Shown here: in pieces, positions 13,031-26,895 of the stretch
Position numbering within the stretch: position 1 is the stretch's first letter
Layout: the number at the start of each line of letters is the position of its first letter
The notes under the pieces: generated by a model
Told to the model about the DNA's origin: nothing
The model's input: the letters and a program-made list of their open reading frames with translations, nothing else
Databases searched by the model: none
Translations under genes and position numbers: made by a program
Source: Echiichthys vipera
Lineage: Eukaryota; Chordata; Actinopteri; Perciformes; Trachinidae
Length of the DNA stretch: 64,000 nucleotides
Direction of reading: 5' to 3'
Assembly (NCBI GenBank): GCA_963691815.1
Contig: OY829652.1
Span: forward strand, 20,309,986 to 20,373,985

Positions 13031-16000
13031 TCTGATTTAAATTCTAACCTGAGATACGAGAATAAGCTCTGCTCAAACTATTTTGCTCAACTGTTTCAAA
13101 GACTGACTTTTTAAATGACTTGCATAGCATGCAGCCTTACCCTGTCGCTACCATGAATATGACATCTCAATTATGCCTAAGAGAGCTTGATTCAATATTT
13201 ATGCAGTATGCTATGACAACATCACCCTTTAAGACATTATGTAAATATAATGCAAGCTATGAGTGCGTTCTGCATTAACATGCTTCAGGAAATGCATTAA
13301 ATTCTCTGGGGTGCTATCACTGACTTCTCAACCACAGTCTGGCCTTCTACTGTTCCGTTTATGTAAATGTGGCAATAAGAGGCCTGGATACATAAGAGTT
13401 TGTAGAGTGGGCGACTGCAGCTGCAGGGAAGAGCTGCCACTGAGGTGCAATTACTCTGCTGGAGAGCTTCAGAGCTTTGACTTCAATCAGGCCTTGAGAT
13501 GTTTTATGAGACATCAAACAAGTTCCAGCAAAAACTTGTGAATGTGAGGATACGCTGACTTCTGGCCTCGCTTCTTTTGTCATAAAACAGAAGAGGGATA
13601 TAATGAGGCAGACGTGACGACATGGGCGGTTTGCTTCATTTGTTTCTATCCAGCCATCTTATTCTGCATTCATAACGTCAGCTTTCACTGAAATCTGAAA
13701 TCCCAGCTTTCCTGTCCTCTCTCTAACTTTCAACATCAGCTGACTTTGCTTTTAGTGCCAGTCATCCAAGAATAGTGCCCTGCTCTTCGCCATTATGTCA
13801 CAGCTGTTGCTAATTTCCTCCTTCTTGTCAGGACTCTGCCAACTTTGCCGCGGCAATAAACCCTTGCTGCATCCTGGGTTCTTGAGCGTATAGAGTCACT
13901 ATGGGGAAGCGGCCCTAATTTACTTAGAAAATGTTGTTTTTTGCACATTAGGGGACTTGAAGGATGAAAGATGTGCCTCTATTTCAACATATTCTTGTAT
14001 ATTCAGCTTCTCTGGCTGAGCCCAGATGCCTTGAGGTTGGAATAATTGGAACAATAAATGAATTAAAGGCAAATTCGCAAGACTAATATTACACCCGCAC
14101 ACGTTCTGTGACAGCTCCCAGAGCCTAAAGCATGTTGAGAAGCTCATTAATCACCGACCTGCAGTCACTACATCTTGTATGATAGATTGCAGCGTGAAGA
14201 CAGTGTACAAATGACAATGAGGAGTCTTAGTCTCAGTGTCTGTGTGCTGCTACGATACCACTGCGGGTCTGCCCAGCTGTATATGTGTGTCTATGTTCAC
14301 ATTTAACCCTTTGCTTCATTATGAATGACTTGACAGCTGATGGCACAGTGTGACTTCACAAAAACATGGCATGACTTATCAGCAGGGGCATACGGTGATG
14401 GCCGCCTCAAGGCAGATGGCTGTGATTCTGTTAACATCTGTGTCGGGCTGCCCCTGCTGCAAAATAAATTTCCCCTCTCTGCCTCAGACATGACTTTGTC
14501 TTCAGGAGCGTTAACATGCCATGTAATCACGCTGCGTCTGCGAATGTCATTAGACTCCCTTTGAAATATGTAAGGGGATAAGAGGAAGGAGGCATTGCTT
14601 TTTAAAAACAGGTGTGAGTGTGTGCACGTTTGCTTCCTCCTGTGAAAAAAACTCCTGATGGTTTTTAAACTAGGCCCTGCAGTGTGCCAGTCATTTTCAT
14701 AATCCACATGAAATCACTCAAAAGAATAAGACAGATCCAGGAATAGTGCACTATTTCTCATCTATGGGCACCGCACTGAAGTCTTAATCATACTGTATAT
14801 TTACAGTAGCCCCTCCAGCAGCTGTATTCCTTACAGTCTATGAAACAAATTGTGATTGTACACTAATGAGCCTTGAAAGAGACCATATTCCTTATAGGTT
14901 TGCCTTTAATTTGTCAAGTTAATGCTGCATTAAGCAGAACAGACCCTGCAAGCACTGACCAAGCAACCCCTTCCTCTCCTTTCCTTTCCTTTCCTGTCCT
15001 TTTCTTACCTCTCCTGTATTTTCTCTATTATGTATTTTTCCTTTCCTGACATTTCCTTACCCTTCTGGTTCCTTTTGTGTCATTTTTCTTCCTTTCTTTG
15101 TTCTAAACCTTTCTTTTTCTGTCCTTTCCTGTCATTTTCCTTTCATTTTCTTCCATGTTGGACTACTTATGTATTCTACAAACAAGATAAACTTTACTTC
15201 TCACACTGGCTTCTCTTTTTGGCTTGAAATTTACGATGCTGAGGGGCAGCAGGGGGATTTTGCCCTGAGTACTAAAGGGAGAGCCATGGAAAGGGCATTT
15301 TTTGCAAGCTGTCCTCTGACATGCCACCCACACAGTCCTAAACGGCATGTTATCCTCTGTAATAAATCAATTGGGTCATTAAATCACACCCCAGACACTC
15401 TTCTGCCCTTTCTCATCACAGTGGTTTCTCTTCATCTTTATTCAATTAGGGAGATTAATGGCCCGGGATACAGCACCCAGATTGACATTCTGGTGTGGGG
15501 GACATGACTGAAATGTCACTGTATGAGGAGGACAGAGAAGGATGTCAAAGGCTGGGCAGGGGACGCTCATTTACTCAGGACACATGGTGATAAGCCACAC
15601 TGAGGGGCTCTTTATCGCAGTTTTTGGATACACCTGTTGCTCTTGACTTTAAGATTAAAAAAAAGAAGAAAGAATCAAAAAAGGAAATTTAACATTTCTG
15701 TGCACTTTAATGTTATATGCAATAAACCCATTTTAAATATTGTTTTGCCTCTTTGAACCCTGGTTTACAGTAACTATGACATAGCAGATATAGGCAAGAA
15801 CTAAAGAAAGACTAAACAAGACTAAACAAGACTAAACGTTCTGTCTTCATCTCCACCATGAATGAATCAACACTACGGCATCATAGACAGAAATCATCCT
15901 TTCACTCTTATTATTAAATAAATATGCTCTGTGACGCTATGACAGACCTGGAGACATGGAGCTCGCTCAGCAACTCAGCAACTGCCAGAACCATAGCAAA

Positions 16001-19000
16001 GGGGGAAATAAACTGAAAATTAACCAGTGTTTCATCTGTCAAATAGTAGACCACATCTGAGTATAAGCTCTGGGCAAAGGCTTTGAAGGCTTGTTGTTAG
16101 TCTTCCCACCAGAACTGCCACTGTAATGTAAATTAGGTGGTCAAAAAAAAAACCCTGTTATGCTAGAAATATGAAAATGTGAAAAGAAAAGATACTAAGT
16201 GAAACTAAGTGAGCGCTTACTTATTCTGTTGCTATGGAGAACAGAGCTCTGGGGGGATACTTCATCACAATATTATCTAAATATAGATTTGAAATGCATT
16301 TTTTATACATTGGTAGGCCTAGCTGGGATGGAGGGATTTAGATCATAATTCATTGAGTTGAAGGGTTGTAATGGTAAAATAAAGCCTTTCATCTGTCAAC
16401 TGAAATTTTTATCCAGCCATGTCAGTGGTGCAGTGTCCGGCAAATACATGATACAGTGATGGGCACATTAAGGAGGAGAAAATAGGACTGTTTTAAATGA
16501 ATGAATAAGTACTCTGCTGTGTGAGAGCAGTTACTTTCTGTGCAATTCAGTTACGCTAAAGGCATGATTCCAGAAATGGTAATGTCAGTCTGTTTAGGGC
16601 ATGGGACAATATTAAAATCTCATGTCATGATTATCCTGGCCAAATTGAGTGCATGGCATTATCCCAATGACAATCAAAATATGCTTAAAACTCTTAAAAT
16701 GGCACTAAAATATAATGGAATCATTTAAACATTTAGGACACTGTCACAGACTGTAAAGATGCAGGCTCCCATCCTTAGGATGATGGGATTCAGGATTATA
16801 CATATAATGGAATTCACCCTGATCAACTTATTGTGAGTGTTTATTATCTCAAGAAAGTTGTATTTTGTCCCTTTCGTAGTATGCTGATTAGACACTTAAA
16901 CCAAAAACACACCAAGCAATGTTCAAATGTAGTTTGCCGCAATAATTACATTTTTCTGCGGCTTGGAGGAGGGTTCATGTGTTTCAAATACATGTCACAA
17001 AAGGACCCTGTTTACTGATTCTATGGCCGCACTTCACCACCAACTATTCCCAACGTTTAGTTTGGCCACACTTTGCCGCTGTAGAGGTGTGTTTTCAGAG
17101 GATAAATCCTACTGAATTTGGAGATCCTGTGATAGTTGTAGGCATTACAAATACCTGAAAAACAAAAGACATTCCCATCAGACCTAGCAGTACTTTGTTT
17201 TTTTTTGATTTTTTAGCAAATATCAATATGCTAAACTTAAATAGTGAACATGGTAAAAACGGAAGAATTATGATTCAGTCAAATACAAATTGCAACAGCT
17301 TGTATCCCTGTAAACTCTTTCCATCTGTGGAGGCTTGCACTTACCCACATATTCTTCATTTCACTTACAACATTTATTGTCTCTGCAAGTGTTGTGTTAT
17401 GCTCTCCAACTCCAATTTCATTACATATATGAAACGTCTCCCCGTATAGAGTGAGGTCTGAATTTCAAGAACACTTTCTGGATTATGCTCTGTGTTGTTG
17501 TTGTTCACTTATCAAAATATTATGGTTAGTAATATAGCATGATTGTTTTTCAAATCATGAACTATGCTTTCAACATGACAAAAACAAAGTGTAAGACATT
17601 TGAAATATAAAACTAATGATTATGAAATGCTAAAAAGTGTCCACGGTGAAGTTTCCCTTCATCTGTGTGGTATTGCAAAAGTGTCCACCAAAGAGTCACA
17701 TGGTTTTGTATGATCTTCACGTAAATGACTTTGACTTAACAGAGTTTGGAAGGAGCTAGGGGATGAAGGAGGCAGCTCTATTCTCTCATCATAGTCTGGA
17801 GTTGACTCAAGCTGCTGTTGGCTGATTCGTTTCTGTCGTCATCTACCAGATGACTGACAAGAGCAAACAGTCAGGCAGCCATGGTATTGTTCATGTGAGG
17901 GAAATCTCCTGGGAACCCTCAGGAGACTGCCCCCCACACACATTTACAAGCCCCTGCAGACACAGAAAGGATTGTCTACCATTAGTTAGTATTCATTTCT
18001 TCCACGGACTGATTGTCAGGCTCTGGGTAGCCATTGTTCGGGTTGTGTAGTGTGGTTTTAGATGTCGTGCAATGTGACAGTTATTACAAGTCAAGTTGAC
18101 TTATAAGAGCCTGCCAATGAGCTTGTTAAATAGGAAATGAAATAACATTTTGTATCAAATACAGGGCATTTTACTATTTCTGTCAGTTGAAAAGCATATC
18201 ATTTTAATTCAACATTTTATCTGCAACTGACACACAGGATCCCTCTGTGCATTGCTTTATAATTAACCTTTACTCATCCGTGCAAGCCAAATCACAGTGG
18301 AGCAAAACAATCATGCATGTGGCTTCATGCTCACAGATACAGTCTATGTAGGAAATGAGAAAGAGTGGAAAGATCCTGGCATGGGAAGTAATGTGATTAT
18401 GCAGGGACTCGCAGGTGTAATGTTTTCAATTACTGCTGTACTCAATTTAATCAAAACACAATCACCCCTGAGCACCACCCTCTACATGTTTCTGAATAGA
18501 AGTTTGGAGGGTTGGCTGCACTGTCTGTAGAATTTATTTAGAATTGATCTATTCAGAATAGCCCCTTGAGATGAATCATCTCATTTTCGAGGGGGTCCAA
18601 CCCTAGTAATAGTTTGTACTCTAGATGCTTAAGTAATGATTTACCGTCAATATTTCATTAACATTAAAATCCGCCATTCTGTGTTGAATCCAGTCCAGGA
18701 AAATGATGTCTTCATAGAGTTAACAAAACAAGCATTTCCGTTTAGGTGTTTCATAATTAATTTGTTGATTTGATTTTGTCTGATTATACCATGCAGCTTG
18801 GCACTAGTTGCGTGTATCCAAGCTGTGAACATTTTGGCAATCAAGCAGTTGAGTTGATTCCAAAGCCAAGACAGCAAACAATAGCAACTGACTGCAGCTT
18901 ATGGTAATGAAACTGAGCACTTTGCAAAAAAAAGCAGACAAAACAACTCCTGCCACATTCTCACTTTTTAAACATTGTACTATTAAACAGTGAAATCTTC

Positions 19001-21970
19001 AACAAACAGCAGTGAAAAACTACTTCCCATTAGCCACATAAAATTGCATACATAGCACTAACTAAACATTTGTGAAATTATTGGTTTTATTTCTTCGTGC
19101 AAAGCAGGTGCTGACAGAAAAATTACATTTCAGACATTGCATTGCTTTTTATTGAACTAGAGCACAGTTGCTCTTCATCTGACCTAAACATATGATGTTA
19201 TTACATCCTAAAAATGATTAAAACGGTATTGTTAGGATTCCAATCCAACACTGTAGTTCAAATTTCAATGCAGCAGAACCACACATTCTTCTACCTCCTT
19301 AACACCTGGTGCCTACATTACCCACAATGCAACTCAGCAAAAGATAGTTCTGAAATATGGGTTCATTATACTAGTAGCAGCTCATGTAGACACTGAGCTG
19401 CTTGCCTCGATCAGTAAGCTCACTAAATCTCCACGCCCCCAGATTTTTTTCTCATATTCAAACTTGTAGTCTTTAGCCAAAACCGATGGTGCCACAGGTT
19501 ATCAAATCATGCAGCTCCCTCTGAAGCCACAAAAGGCTTTATACAACTTTTTCACATATGCAGTACCACACGAGATCTGTAAAGAAACTTTTATGTGTAA
19601 ATTCAGTGGCTTTCCCTTTCAGACCAGAAAAAAGGACTGTATACAAGTAACTCATTCCCCCAAAACTACTGGTGCACTGAGCAAAGCTATACAACTGGGA
19701 GAAAAGATAAATGAGGGCAACAGAATGGTTCAAAATGGCTTAAAAAAACATTATTTTACTGGGCAAATTTTGCATGGGCAAAATCATAAAGATTGTACAA
19801 AGATATGTTTTCTTATCTGGCAAGCATGAAAGGCCTGCCATAACAGTGACGGCCAATAGACTCGCCTGAGAAACTGGCAGTGTCTTTGGCCCACATACTC
19901 AGTGGACGGTGACAAATTCAATTTGATAAATATTTCAATACTTTTCAAAACAGGAGTAAAAGATAACATGTTAAAAGGACATTCCTGTTAGTTTGAAGTA
20001 GGGTTGTATGAGGGTGTTATTCATAGTGGGTGGTATATGATGGACAGTATTCCCCTACTTTGGAGAGGCAGGCAGGAGTCATGATACAAAAACTATAGGC
20101 AATGTACTGGTGTAGATGGCCGCAAGAAAAATATTTTTTAGCCAGCTTAACAAAAAAGGTCAAACTAAAATAATCCACATCATTGTAAGTGCACGCTATG
20201 TTTAGAATAGTTTCACTGCTTTAGATCTTTGGATGTTATCCATATTCAGCACTGTTGCGCTTATGCGTAGGAATACGAAAGTTCTATGTACTCCCAAAGG
20301 AAAGGCCTGACTGACAACAAGGTTAACCAGTGCAAATATTCCAAATAAAAAGTGCACATATGCACAATACACTAATCTGTATTACACGATAGTAGAAGTG
20401 CCTGTGAAAATGTGGGTTACTGCTTTAGTTTTCCAATGTGACCACAGTTATGGCAACTTCAAGCACAATTACAGCCCTCTTTTCATTAAATGGTCATTTG
20501 TCACTATGGAGAAAATAATCTGGTCTTTTCAGGAGGTTTTTCAACTGTCTTTATGGCCAGCAGATGTCAAAGTGCGGCCATATTGTCTGCTGAGAATTAT
20601 ACAGGTCTACAGAACATTTGAGTGTCCATGAATGACAGGAAAATTGACTCAATCGGACAATCAGACTAAGCAAATACAATTTAAAGGTGGATGGAAACAG
20701 TAGACTTTGCTTGAGAGAAGGAACATGCACCTCCATGCCAGCATAGCTCATACTATACTCTGTGGCTGCAGCAACATAAATGATGTCATGCTGTCAATAC
20801 TAAATAAATCACTTTGCGGCCAAAGTGGATCTCGGGAAAATACTCTAGACTCGCCTGACAATCTTACTCTCCGCATCAACATGAAAAGAGTGACAATAAA
20901 CAAGAGTTCTGTTATTTCTAAACCATTTGTTGTCATCAACTATGCACTGTCTACCATTTCTCAGGAAGCCTGAGATTCTCGGGCAAATATACGCTCTGAA
21001 TCTGAGCAGTGATGCTTTCACTGTCGCATTCTTCAACAGGATTGATACTTAGTAGGAGGGGAGGCAAACGAGCAGCTTGGCAGCTTCATTAGCATAATTA
21101 CATCATTAATTGTGAATCCCTTTCACTCTGAGAAATAGTAGCTGGTACTGGGTGCAGCTTCTAGTCAAGAGAACTTCACACACAGTGGGTTGTTACGAGC
21201 CAGAGAAATGCCTGCTGCCTCATTAGTGCTAGATCCCAACAGGCCCCCTTCTCTATATACAGGGGGGTCTGACGCCTGTGAATGACAAACCCATGGTGTT
21301 TGGTAGAGTGGAGGCATTCAGGTGAAAGTTATTACACTTTTCTTCCCACACTCAACCGCATAACTCAGCTTTAGTGTTTCCCCCACAGGGACACTCCAAG
21401 GTCGATAGTATCTCTCCAAGTAAAGCAGCTACCAGACTTGTGTTGAAGAACTATTCTCTAACTGGTGTCTCCTTCATAATGAGGACGCTCTCCCAGCATT
21501 CCTGCCTGCTGGTGCTGTGAAACAGAGTGGAAGAAAGACTATGTGAAGAGGATGAATGAGTGAGTAATTAGGAGTGTAAGACTGATCTTGAATTAGCAAA
21601 GGAAAGACAAGTATGAAAGCCTCTTTATTTGAACACAGAGAGGAACCTAGTGAGTGGGCAGAACATGACTCACAACAGGCAGTGTCAACTTCTTTCAAGA
21701 CACAATGGAGAATGTGTAAAATGCACCCTATTAAAACCTTTTTACTTCACTACCATTTGATGCTTGTGAAATTGTTCTGATTAACACTAAGTGCAATTAA
21801 AGGAAAGACTTGAAATTCAGTGAATAATACATATTCACTTTGTTACTAAGAGTTAGATGGGAGAATCAATGCCACTCCTACGCATGTACAGTGAATGTGA
21901 AGCTAATGCTGGTTAAAGACTGTACACAAGTGACAAAATCTACCCTGGCACTGTGTAAGGTTTAAACAAA
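13031..21970. other. Intergenic, no gene supported
   Basis: About 9 kb of mostly unique-looking AT-rich DNA. It holds a pyrimidine-rich tract at 14968-15155, nearly three copies of ACTAAACAAG at 15811-15838, and short open frames (up to 134 codons at 14303-14707 minus) without domains. I see no gene, RNA gene or recognised mobile element. Confidence 0.55.
14968..15155 (+). repeat. Pyrimidine-rich, CCTTT-type low-complexity tract
   Basis: The plus strand is almost entirely C and T, with CTTTCCTTTCCTTTCCTGTCC and later TTCCTTTC words. Such tracts are typical decayed microsatellites. They produce the phenylalanine and serine-rich open frame seen across it, which is not a gene. Confidence 0.85.
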
Positions 21971-22231
21971 TATGCTAGAATGTGTTAATTAGTTAACTTT
22001 AGAGGTGTTATTAGGTGGGGTTTTTTTTATCGTGAGAGAGCCAGGCTAGTTCTTTCCTCCTCGTTCAAATCTTGTCAGTCTTGCCTTAGAGTTGAGACAT
22101 AAGAAGATATATACCGCACTCTGTGGTAGAAAGACTGAAAACAGGGGGGAACAGCCAGCCTGCCAACAAAACCGGCCTACCTTCAAAAGCACATTTACAG
22201 CTCACTAATTACCATGTTATATATAATTTGT
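21971..22231. mobile_element. Inverted-repeat element, related to 61990-62395
   Basis: The left arm (21971-22058) holds TTAATTAG, TAGAGGTG and GAGCCAGGCTAG. The right arm (about 22133-22231) holds the reverse-oriented words ACAGCCAGCCTG, CCTACCTTC and CTCACTAATTACCATG. The arms are therefore imperfect inverted copies. I recognise these words from a very abundant fish repeat that commonly occurs as back-to-back halves. It has no coding capacity. Confidence 0.55.
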
Positions 22232-22283
22232 TTCATCCGTACAAAAAAATGTGTACAGTGGCATGTTGTGGGTTTATATGAGG

Positions 22284-22425
22284 ATGCATATTAGTCTGGA
22301 ACCTCTCAGTTCACTTTTGGTTTCCATGGGGCGTTATCAACAGTGCAGACATAAATGCTTCTGCACACAACTGGATAGACTTAAAACCAACCAAGAGCAA
22401 CGAAAGGTGACCTACAACCAATCAG
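22284..22425 (+). repeat. Dispersed repeat, copy 1 (shared with 58041-58192)
   Basis: It carries TATTAGTCTGGAACCTCTCAG, then GTTATCAACA, TGCAGAC, GATAGAC and GACCTACAACCAATCAG in the same order as the copy in the tmtc2 intron near 58041. The two copies have diverged clearly between these words, so the shared origin is old. Confidence 0.7.
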
Positions 22426-22639
22426 CAAATGATGTTGAGAGCGACACCAGAGTCGTTGGGGTGCTTGGTTTGTTTTGAAGCACAAACCTTCTCAAAATAC
22501 AGATAAACAGTAAATAAATAAAAATTCACTGAGAAATAGGCAATAAAGGAACATCACTTTAATTCATATTGCTCAGCATTAGCTTGATGGTTTGATCTGA
22601 GTGATAAGCTGCCCTGGACGGCGAATGCTGGTGACGTTC

Positions 22640-22900
22640 AGTAAGTTCTGTCAGTCATCGTCTTATACCCGTCCTACATTTCACAATGCCATGATTGAAA
22701 GCCATAATCGACTTGCGATTTCTCAGAAAGTTGTATGGATGTCAGTTGGATGACGTGACTCTGCCGCCTAATCCGCACGGTGCAGACTCTGGTTGCAAAA
22801 TTACAACATGGCGGCGCCCATATCTAGGATATTTTGGCTTTTGTACAGTGAGAGGAAGTGGAGCCGCATTGTCCATCTTTATATACAGTCTATGGTCTAT
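22640..22900. repeat. Probable interspersed repeat remnant
   Basis: Words such as TTACAACATGGCGGCGCCC and CCATCTTTATATACAGTCTATGG are familiar from fish genomic repeats. Boundaries are uncertain and no inverted ends were found. Confidence 0.4.
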
Positions 22901-23009
22901 CTATGTGCTGTCAGTGTCCTCTTTTTGCACTGGTGAAGACATTATCAGTTTTAGGCTAAATTTGTTTTTCATTGCATTGGAACTTTGCTAAGTTGGCTTA
23001 ATATTTACC

Positions 23010-23085
23010 ACCCAGACATAACAGTAGTGCCAATCTTCTCATTTAACTCTCTGCAAGAAAGCAAATGTCAAACTATCCTTTTAAG
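23010..23085 (-). repeat. Fragment of the 61990-62395 repeat family
   Basis: CCAATCTTCTCATTTAACTC at 23031-23050 followed by TGCAAGAAAGCAAATGTCAAACTATCC corresponds to the outer right arm of the element at 61990-62395 (AATCTTCTCATCTAACTC). Only one arm is present. Confidence 0.55.
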
Positions 23086-24219
23086 AAGTTGTTCATTTTC
23101 AGAAAGCATCATCATGGTACAGCGGGAAGAAAAATGATAAAAGCATTTCCAAAAGCCCTGTTTGGATTTTTGGGCCGTTTTCAGTCTCCCGTTTCCTCTC
23201 TTGGCTAAACAAACTGACAAAAATGTAATGAGGGAAACATAGTAGCACGTTGTAATTATCATGGCCAAGCTGCTGAACAGCCCACAACCTAAAATGTCTG
23301 GTGACTCCCAGATGAAAACAAGCCAACAGTATTAATGTAACTCCATTTCATGGAGGCGTAAATGGTCTCTTTCAAAAGCAATTACTGGGTACTTTTCGTC
23401 AGCCTGCATGGTTGAATAATTTTGCAGCAGCAATGTCAGAAAAAACTGTTTTTAGATTTCAATTAGAAGATTTAAGTCTTTATTTTCCTAAAGTTTGTGG
23501 TTTTAAAAGCAGCTACACAAAGACAAATGAATAAACCTCTTGGTGCCCTAAAATGAACAGTTCACATTTTCCTCAGGGATGTTCAAGATTGTTGGTGATG
23601 TTCAGTTCATTATTCATGAATGATAAATAATGCAACAAGTGTCACAATGGGCCAGATGCACCGCAGTGTGCTTTTAGGTGAACATGGAGGATTTCACACA
23701 GTATGCATTTTTAATATAAGGTAGCTTTCTGTTTTTGGTCTGTAATGGAAATAATTCTCTGATCTTTCTCGATGATGTGGACGTTAAATAGCCTTCTGCA
23801 ACATATCAAACAAGAGAGAGAGGAGAGACTTCAAATTCACAAATCCATGCATAATGAACAATACCCACATAGGAATGTGGTTTTAAATTCATGGAAAACC
23901 AAACACACTGAAATGTTTGGCTGTGCTTGTATTGGATGGTGAAGTCTGTGATGAATGAGTGACCAAGAGAATGAGGATTTTTGCCAGTTTGTAACCACCC
24001 AGGTGTGGCTGAGAAGAACGCTGTCTTCAAATGCTATGATTGTGTTCAATAAGTCACACTCAGACAGACACAAGATTTATATTTGCATTTGTTTTTAATT
24101 TTTTTTCCAGGTAAAGAGCCTAACTACTGTATAGTTTGGTTACATTTGTAAGCTCTGCACATTACTAATGTATAAATAGTATGAATTGTTTCAATAGTTT
24201 GTTTCCAAAGCAGTCTATA
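23086..24219. other. Intergenic, nothing recognised
   Basis: No domain-bearing open frame and no clear repeat were found in this 1.1-kb stretch. Confidence 0.55.
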
Positions 24220-24330
24220 AACTAGAATAGAAAATAATAGAATAGAATAATAAAATACTTTATTGATCCCAAGCTGTGGAATTGCAGTGTAACAGCAGCA
24301 TTACATTCAGGCAGATTTCCAGTCAGATCC
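24220..24330. repeat. AATAG-rich run and TTTATTGATCCC-type repeat end
   Basis: A decayed AATAG run at 24222-24258 passes into ACTTTATTGATCCCAAGC and TTGCAGTGTAACAGCAGC. I recognise this junction as the end of an abundant fish interspersed repeat, probably a retroelement tail with its simple-repeat terminus. The class is not certain. Confidence 0.5.
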
Positions 24331-24476
24331 ATGGAGAAGCCAATCACAATTGTTTATCTCATGCAGGTTTAAGAGAATCACTGCAGAGAAGCGTCATAGT
24401 CAGTAACACAACTGAGGTTTTGCGTCCAGTGCAAATTACCAGGCTCACAGAACCCAGATCAAACTGTCCGTGCAAA

Positions 24477-24941
24477 AGCCATTGAATTTCTGGCACTGAA
24501 TATGTATGCATTGCAATTATTTATTAGAATTTTTTTCCTCTGAATTTATTCAGACTTTAAACTTAATTTTGAAACAAAAACTCCTCAGGAATAGGAAGTT
24601 TTTACGACACGATACTCCTTCACTCAAGCACTATCGCTTAAAGTTGACACCCATGATTCCACAGAGCCTCTAATCACAAGAATTATTAAAAAACTAGAAT
24701 CAATTGCTTTTCCTTGGGTTCCCGGATGTTAACACTGAATTTTATTCATTGAATTTTGCAGCTGAATTTGTCCCTTTGAATTTGAGCAAGTTGAAAATAT
24801 ATTAGTTGAATGTTATACATTGTATATGAATTTTTGACTCTGAATTTGTGAGGATTGACCAATAAAATTGAAAAGGGTTAAATTCAGAGGCAAAAAATTC
24901 AGATACATAATTTCAGTTTCAGTGCTATAAATTCAATGGCT
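24477..24941. mobile_element. Candidate non-autonomous DNA transposon with 24-bp terminal inverted repeats
   Basis: The left terminus AGCCATTGAATTTCTGGCAC (24477 on) and the right terminus, read on the minus strand as AGCCATTGAATTTATAGCAC, match at 22 of 24 positions. Similarity continues inward (CTCTGAATTTATT against CTCTGAATTTAAC). The interior is full of TGAATTT words in both directions and has no open frame. The length is 465 bp. A direct target-site duplication is not obvious; the flanking trinucleotides GCC and GGC belong to the inverted repeat. Confidence 0.75.
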
Positions 24942-26895
24942 ACTGCTACTGAACAGTTTGCTGCAGAGATACAGCGATACAAACTGTATTTAAATACTTG
25001 TATCCTCTCAGTAATATACTCGCCGCCCATTGAAGGCTGAGCCCTAGAAAATATCACAGTGACTTAACTGTTTCTCCACTGTCTTACCATGGCATGATGG
25101 ATGGGTGCTTCTCAGCAATGAAAATCGTTTTTACTTTTTCATGTTCATAACAAATGGAGCATCCTGCCCACAGGGAGCCTTTTAAGTGATAAGCTGCATT
25201 TGTTTCCTAAATGCTTTTCTTTCTTCGCTGTGGACATCTGTTTGAGCTGATTACAAAACCAGAACTGCTTCATGCGTTCCTGCCCCCCTCCAATTTCAAC
25301 CTTTGGGATTGTTTATCGAAAAAATTATGAGCAGTGAAAGGAGCTATCCAGGGAAGGGATGCTCATGATAAAACACAGATGGTGGATCATCAGATTCTTG
25401 ATGATATCAGTTAATACAGAAAAGTGTGTTCACTGACTGAGAACTAATATATTTGATTCATTAGTCTTTCATGCAAAGGCTGGGTGTATGATGCTGTATG
25501 ATGCATGATGCTTGCTGTAGACAGTAACTGGGTGAGAGAGTAATTCAAACTTGATTATAGTCAGGTCTGGGTAGAAGTTGGGGATGAGAACAGGTTTGTT
25601 ATTACCACCTCCCACCTTGTCATCCATATATGCTGCAAAGGATCACTTCACTTAAATACCTGTAGCTCAAACATCTGAATTGCGGTTGTTTCTATTTTTT
25701 TACTTTCGTCCTTCTCAGAAACAACAGTCCCAAAACCACAACCACCTCGTAGCAATATTTACCTCCCTGCTCTGAGGTCAGACCGCTCTTATATCTGGCA
25801 ATGTGCTAAGATGCCTCTGTAATACATAAACAGAACCCTAGCTCACATTTCTTGTCTATAAACAAGCTCTCAAGAATTCAACATTTGACCGGAAAGTTAA
25901 TGTAATTGTGTTTAAGTATGATGCCTGAAGTAGAGAGATGATTAGAAGAGATGATTACATGGTGATAATCTATAATCATCTTGGATAAGGTCTGCACACC
26001 AGCAGCGATCCACTTTGGCTCAGTGCTGAAGATTTAAAACAAACTCATGCTTCTTTAGTTTGCCAAAACAAAAGCTCGTTAGATCTCTTCCTTGGAAGTT
26101 TTTCAAGGTTCCCTTTGCTCACTTGTTGGATAATCTGTGACTGGTTAATTTGTTCTGTGATAATGTCAAGCACATGTAAAGACTCAGCAGGGGTTGACAT
26201 GGTGGCAGGACAACGAGGGTAGATGGATGGCCTAGAGCAAACCTAAAAAACAATATTTAAAGAAAGTAAACATATTTTGGCACAATTCACTTTCTCTCAA
26301 TTCTTTTCTTCATCTGCTAGCAAACGCCCCCCCCCCCCTGAAGAAACCATGAGTTCACATGTGCTAGTCAAAGTGGCAGCAGGCACTGAAGAATGTTTGT
26401 TTACCTTACAGATTTACACTATAATCTTTTCTTCAAAATTTGACCCATTTGAGTTGGATCGTGAACAGAAAAGGGTTTGGATCATGTTTTACTGATTGCA
26501 ATGTTTTGTTTCCATAAAAGCAAACAGTATGGCCACATACCATTTACATGCAGCACTGGTATTTATGAAACAAGGCATGTAAGCAAGTTCAGGCAGTCAA
26601 CTGGAGTCCATTAGACATGTTCCAACCATTTTGCCAAACAAGGATATTTAACTTTTCAAGACAATTCTGCAAAAATGTGGAACACAGTCACTGACAATAT
26701 TTTTTAGTGTCCCATACCAACATTTTAAAAATTATTTGTATAACTCAGGCTAGGGAAAGGTTGTGGTTACACCACAGTAACTATGGTTAAAAGACTACTC
26801 CACCAATTTATCATTACACTGATTCATTTTGTATGGACAGTTAAAAAAAGAACCCAGCCTGCAGTGCTAAATACTGCAGTTTTGTCTTGCGCAGG
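24942..26895. other. Intergenic, nothing recognised
   Basis: Apart from a C12 run at 26327-26338 and ATGATGC-type short repeats near 25490-25510, nothing stands out. Open frames are short and without domains. Confidence 0.55.
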
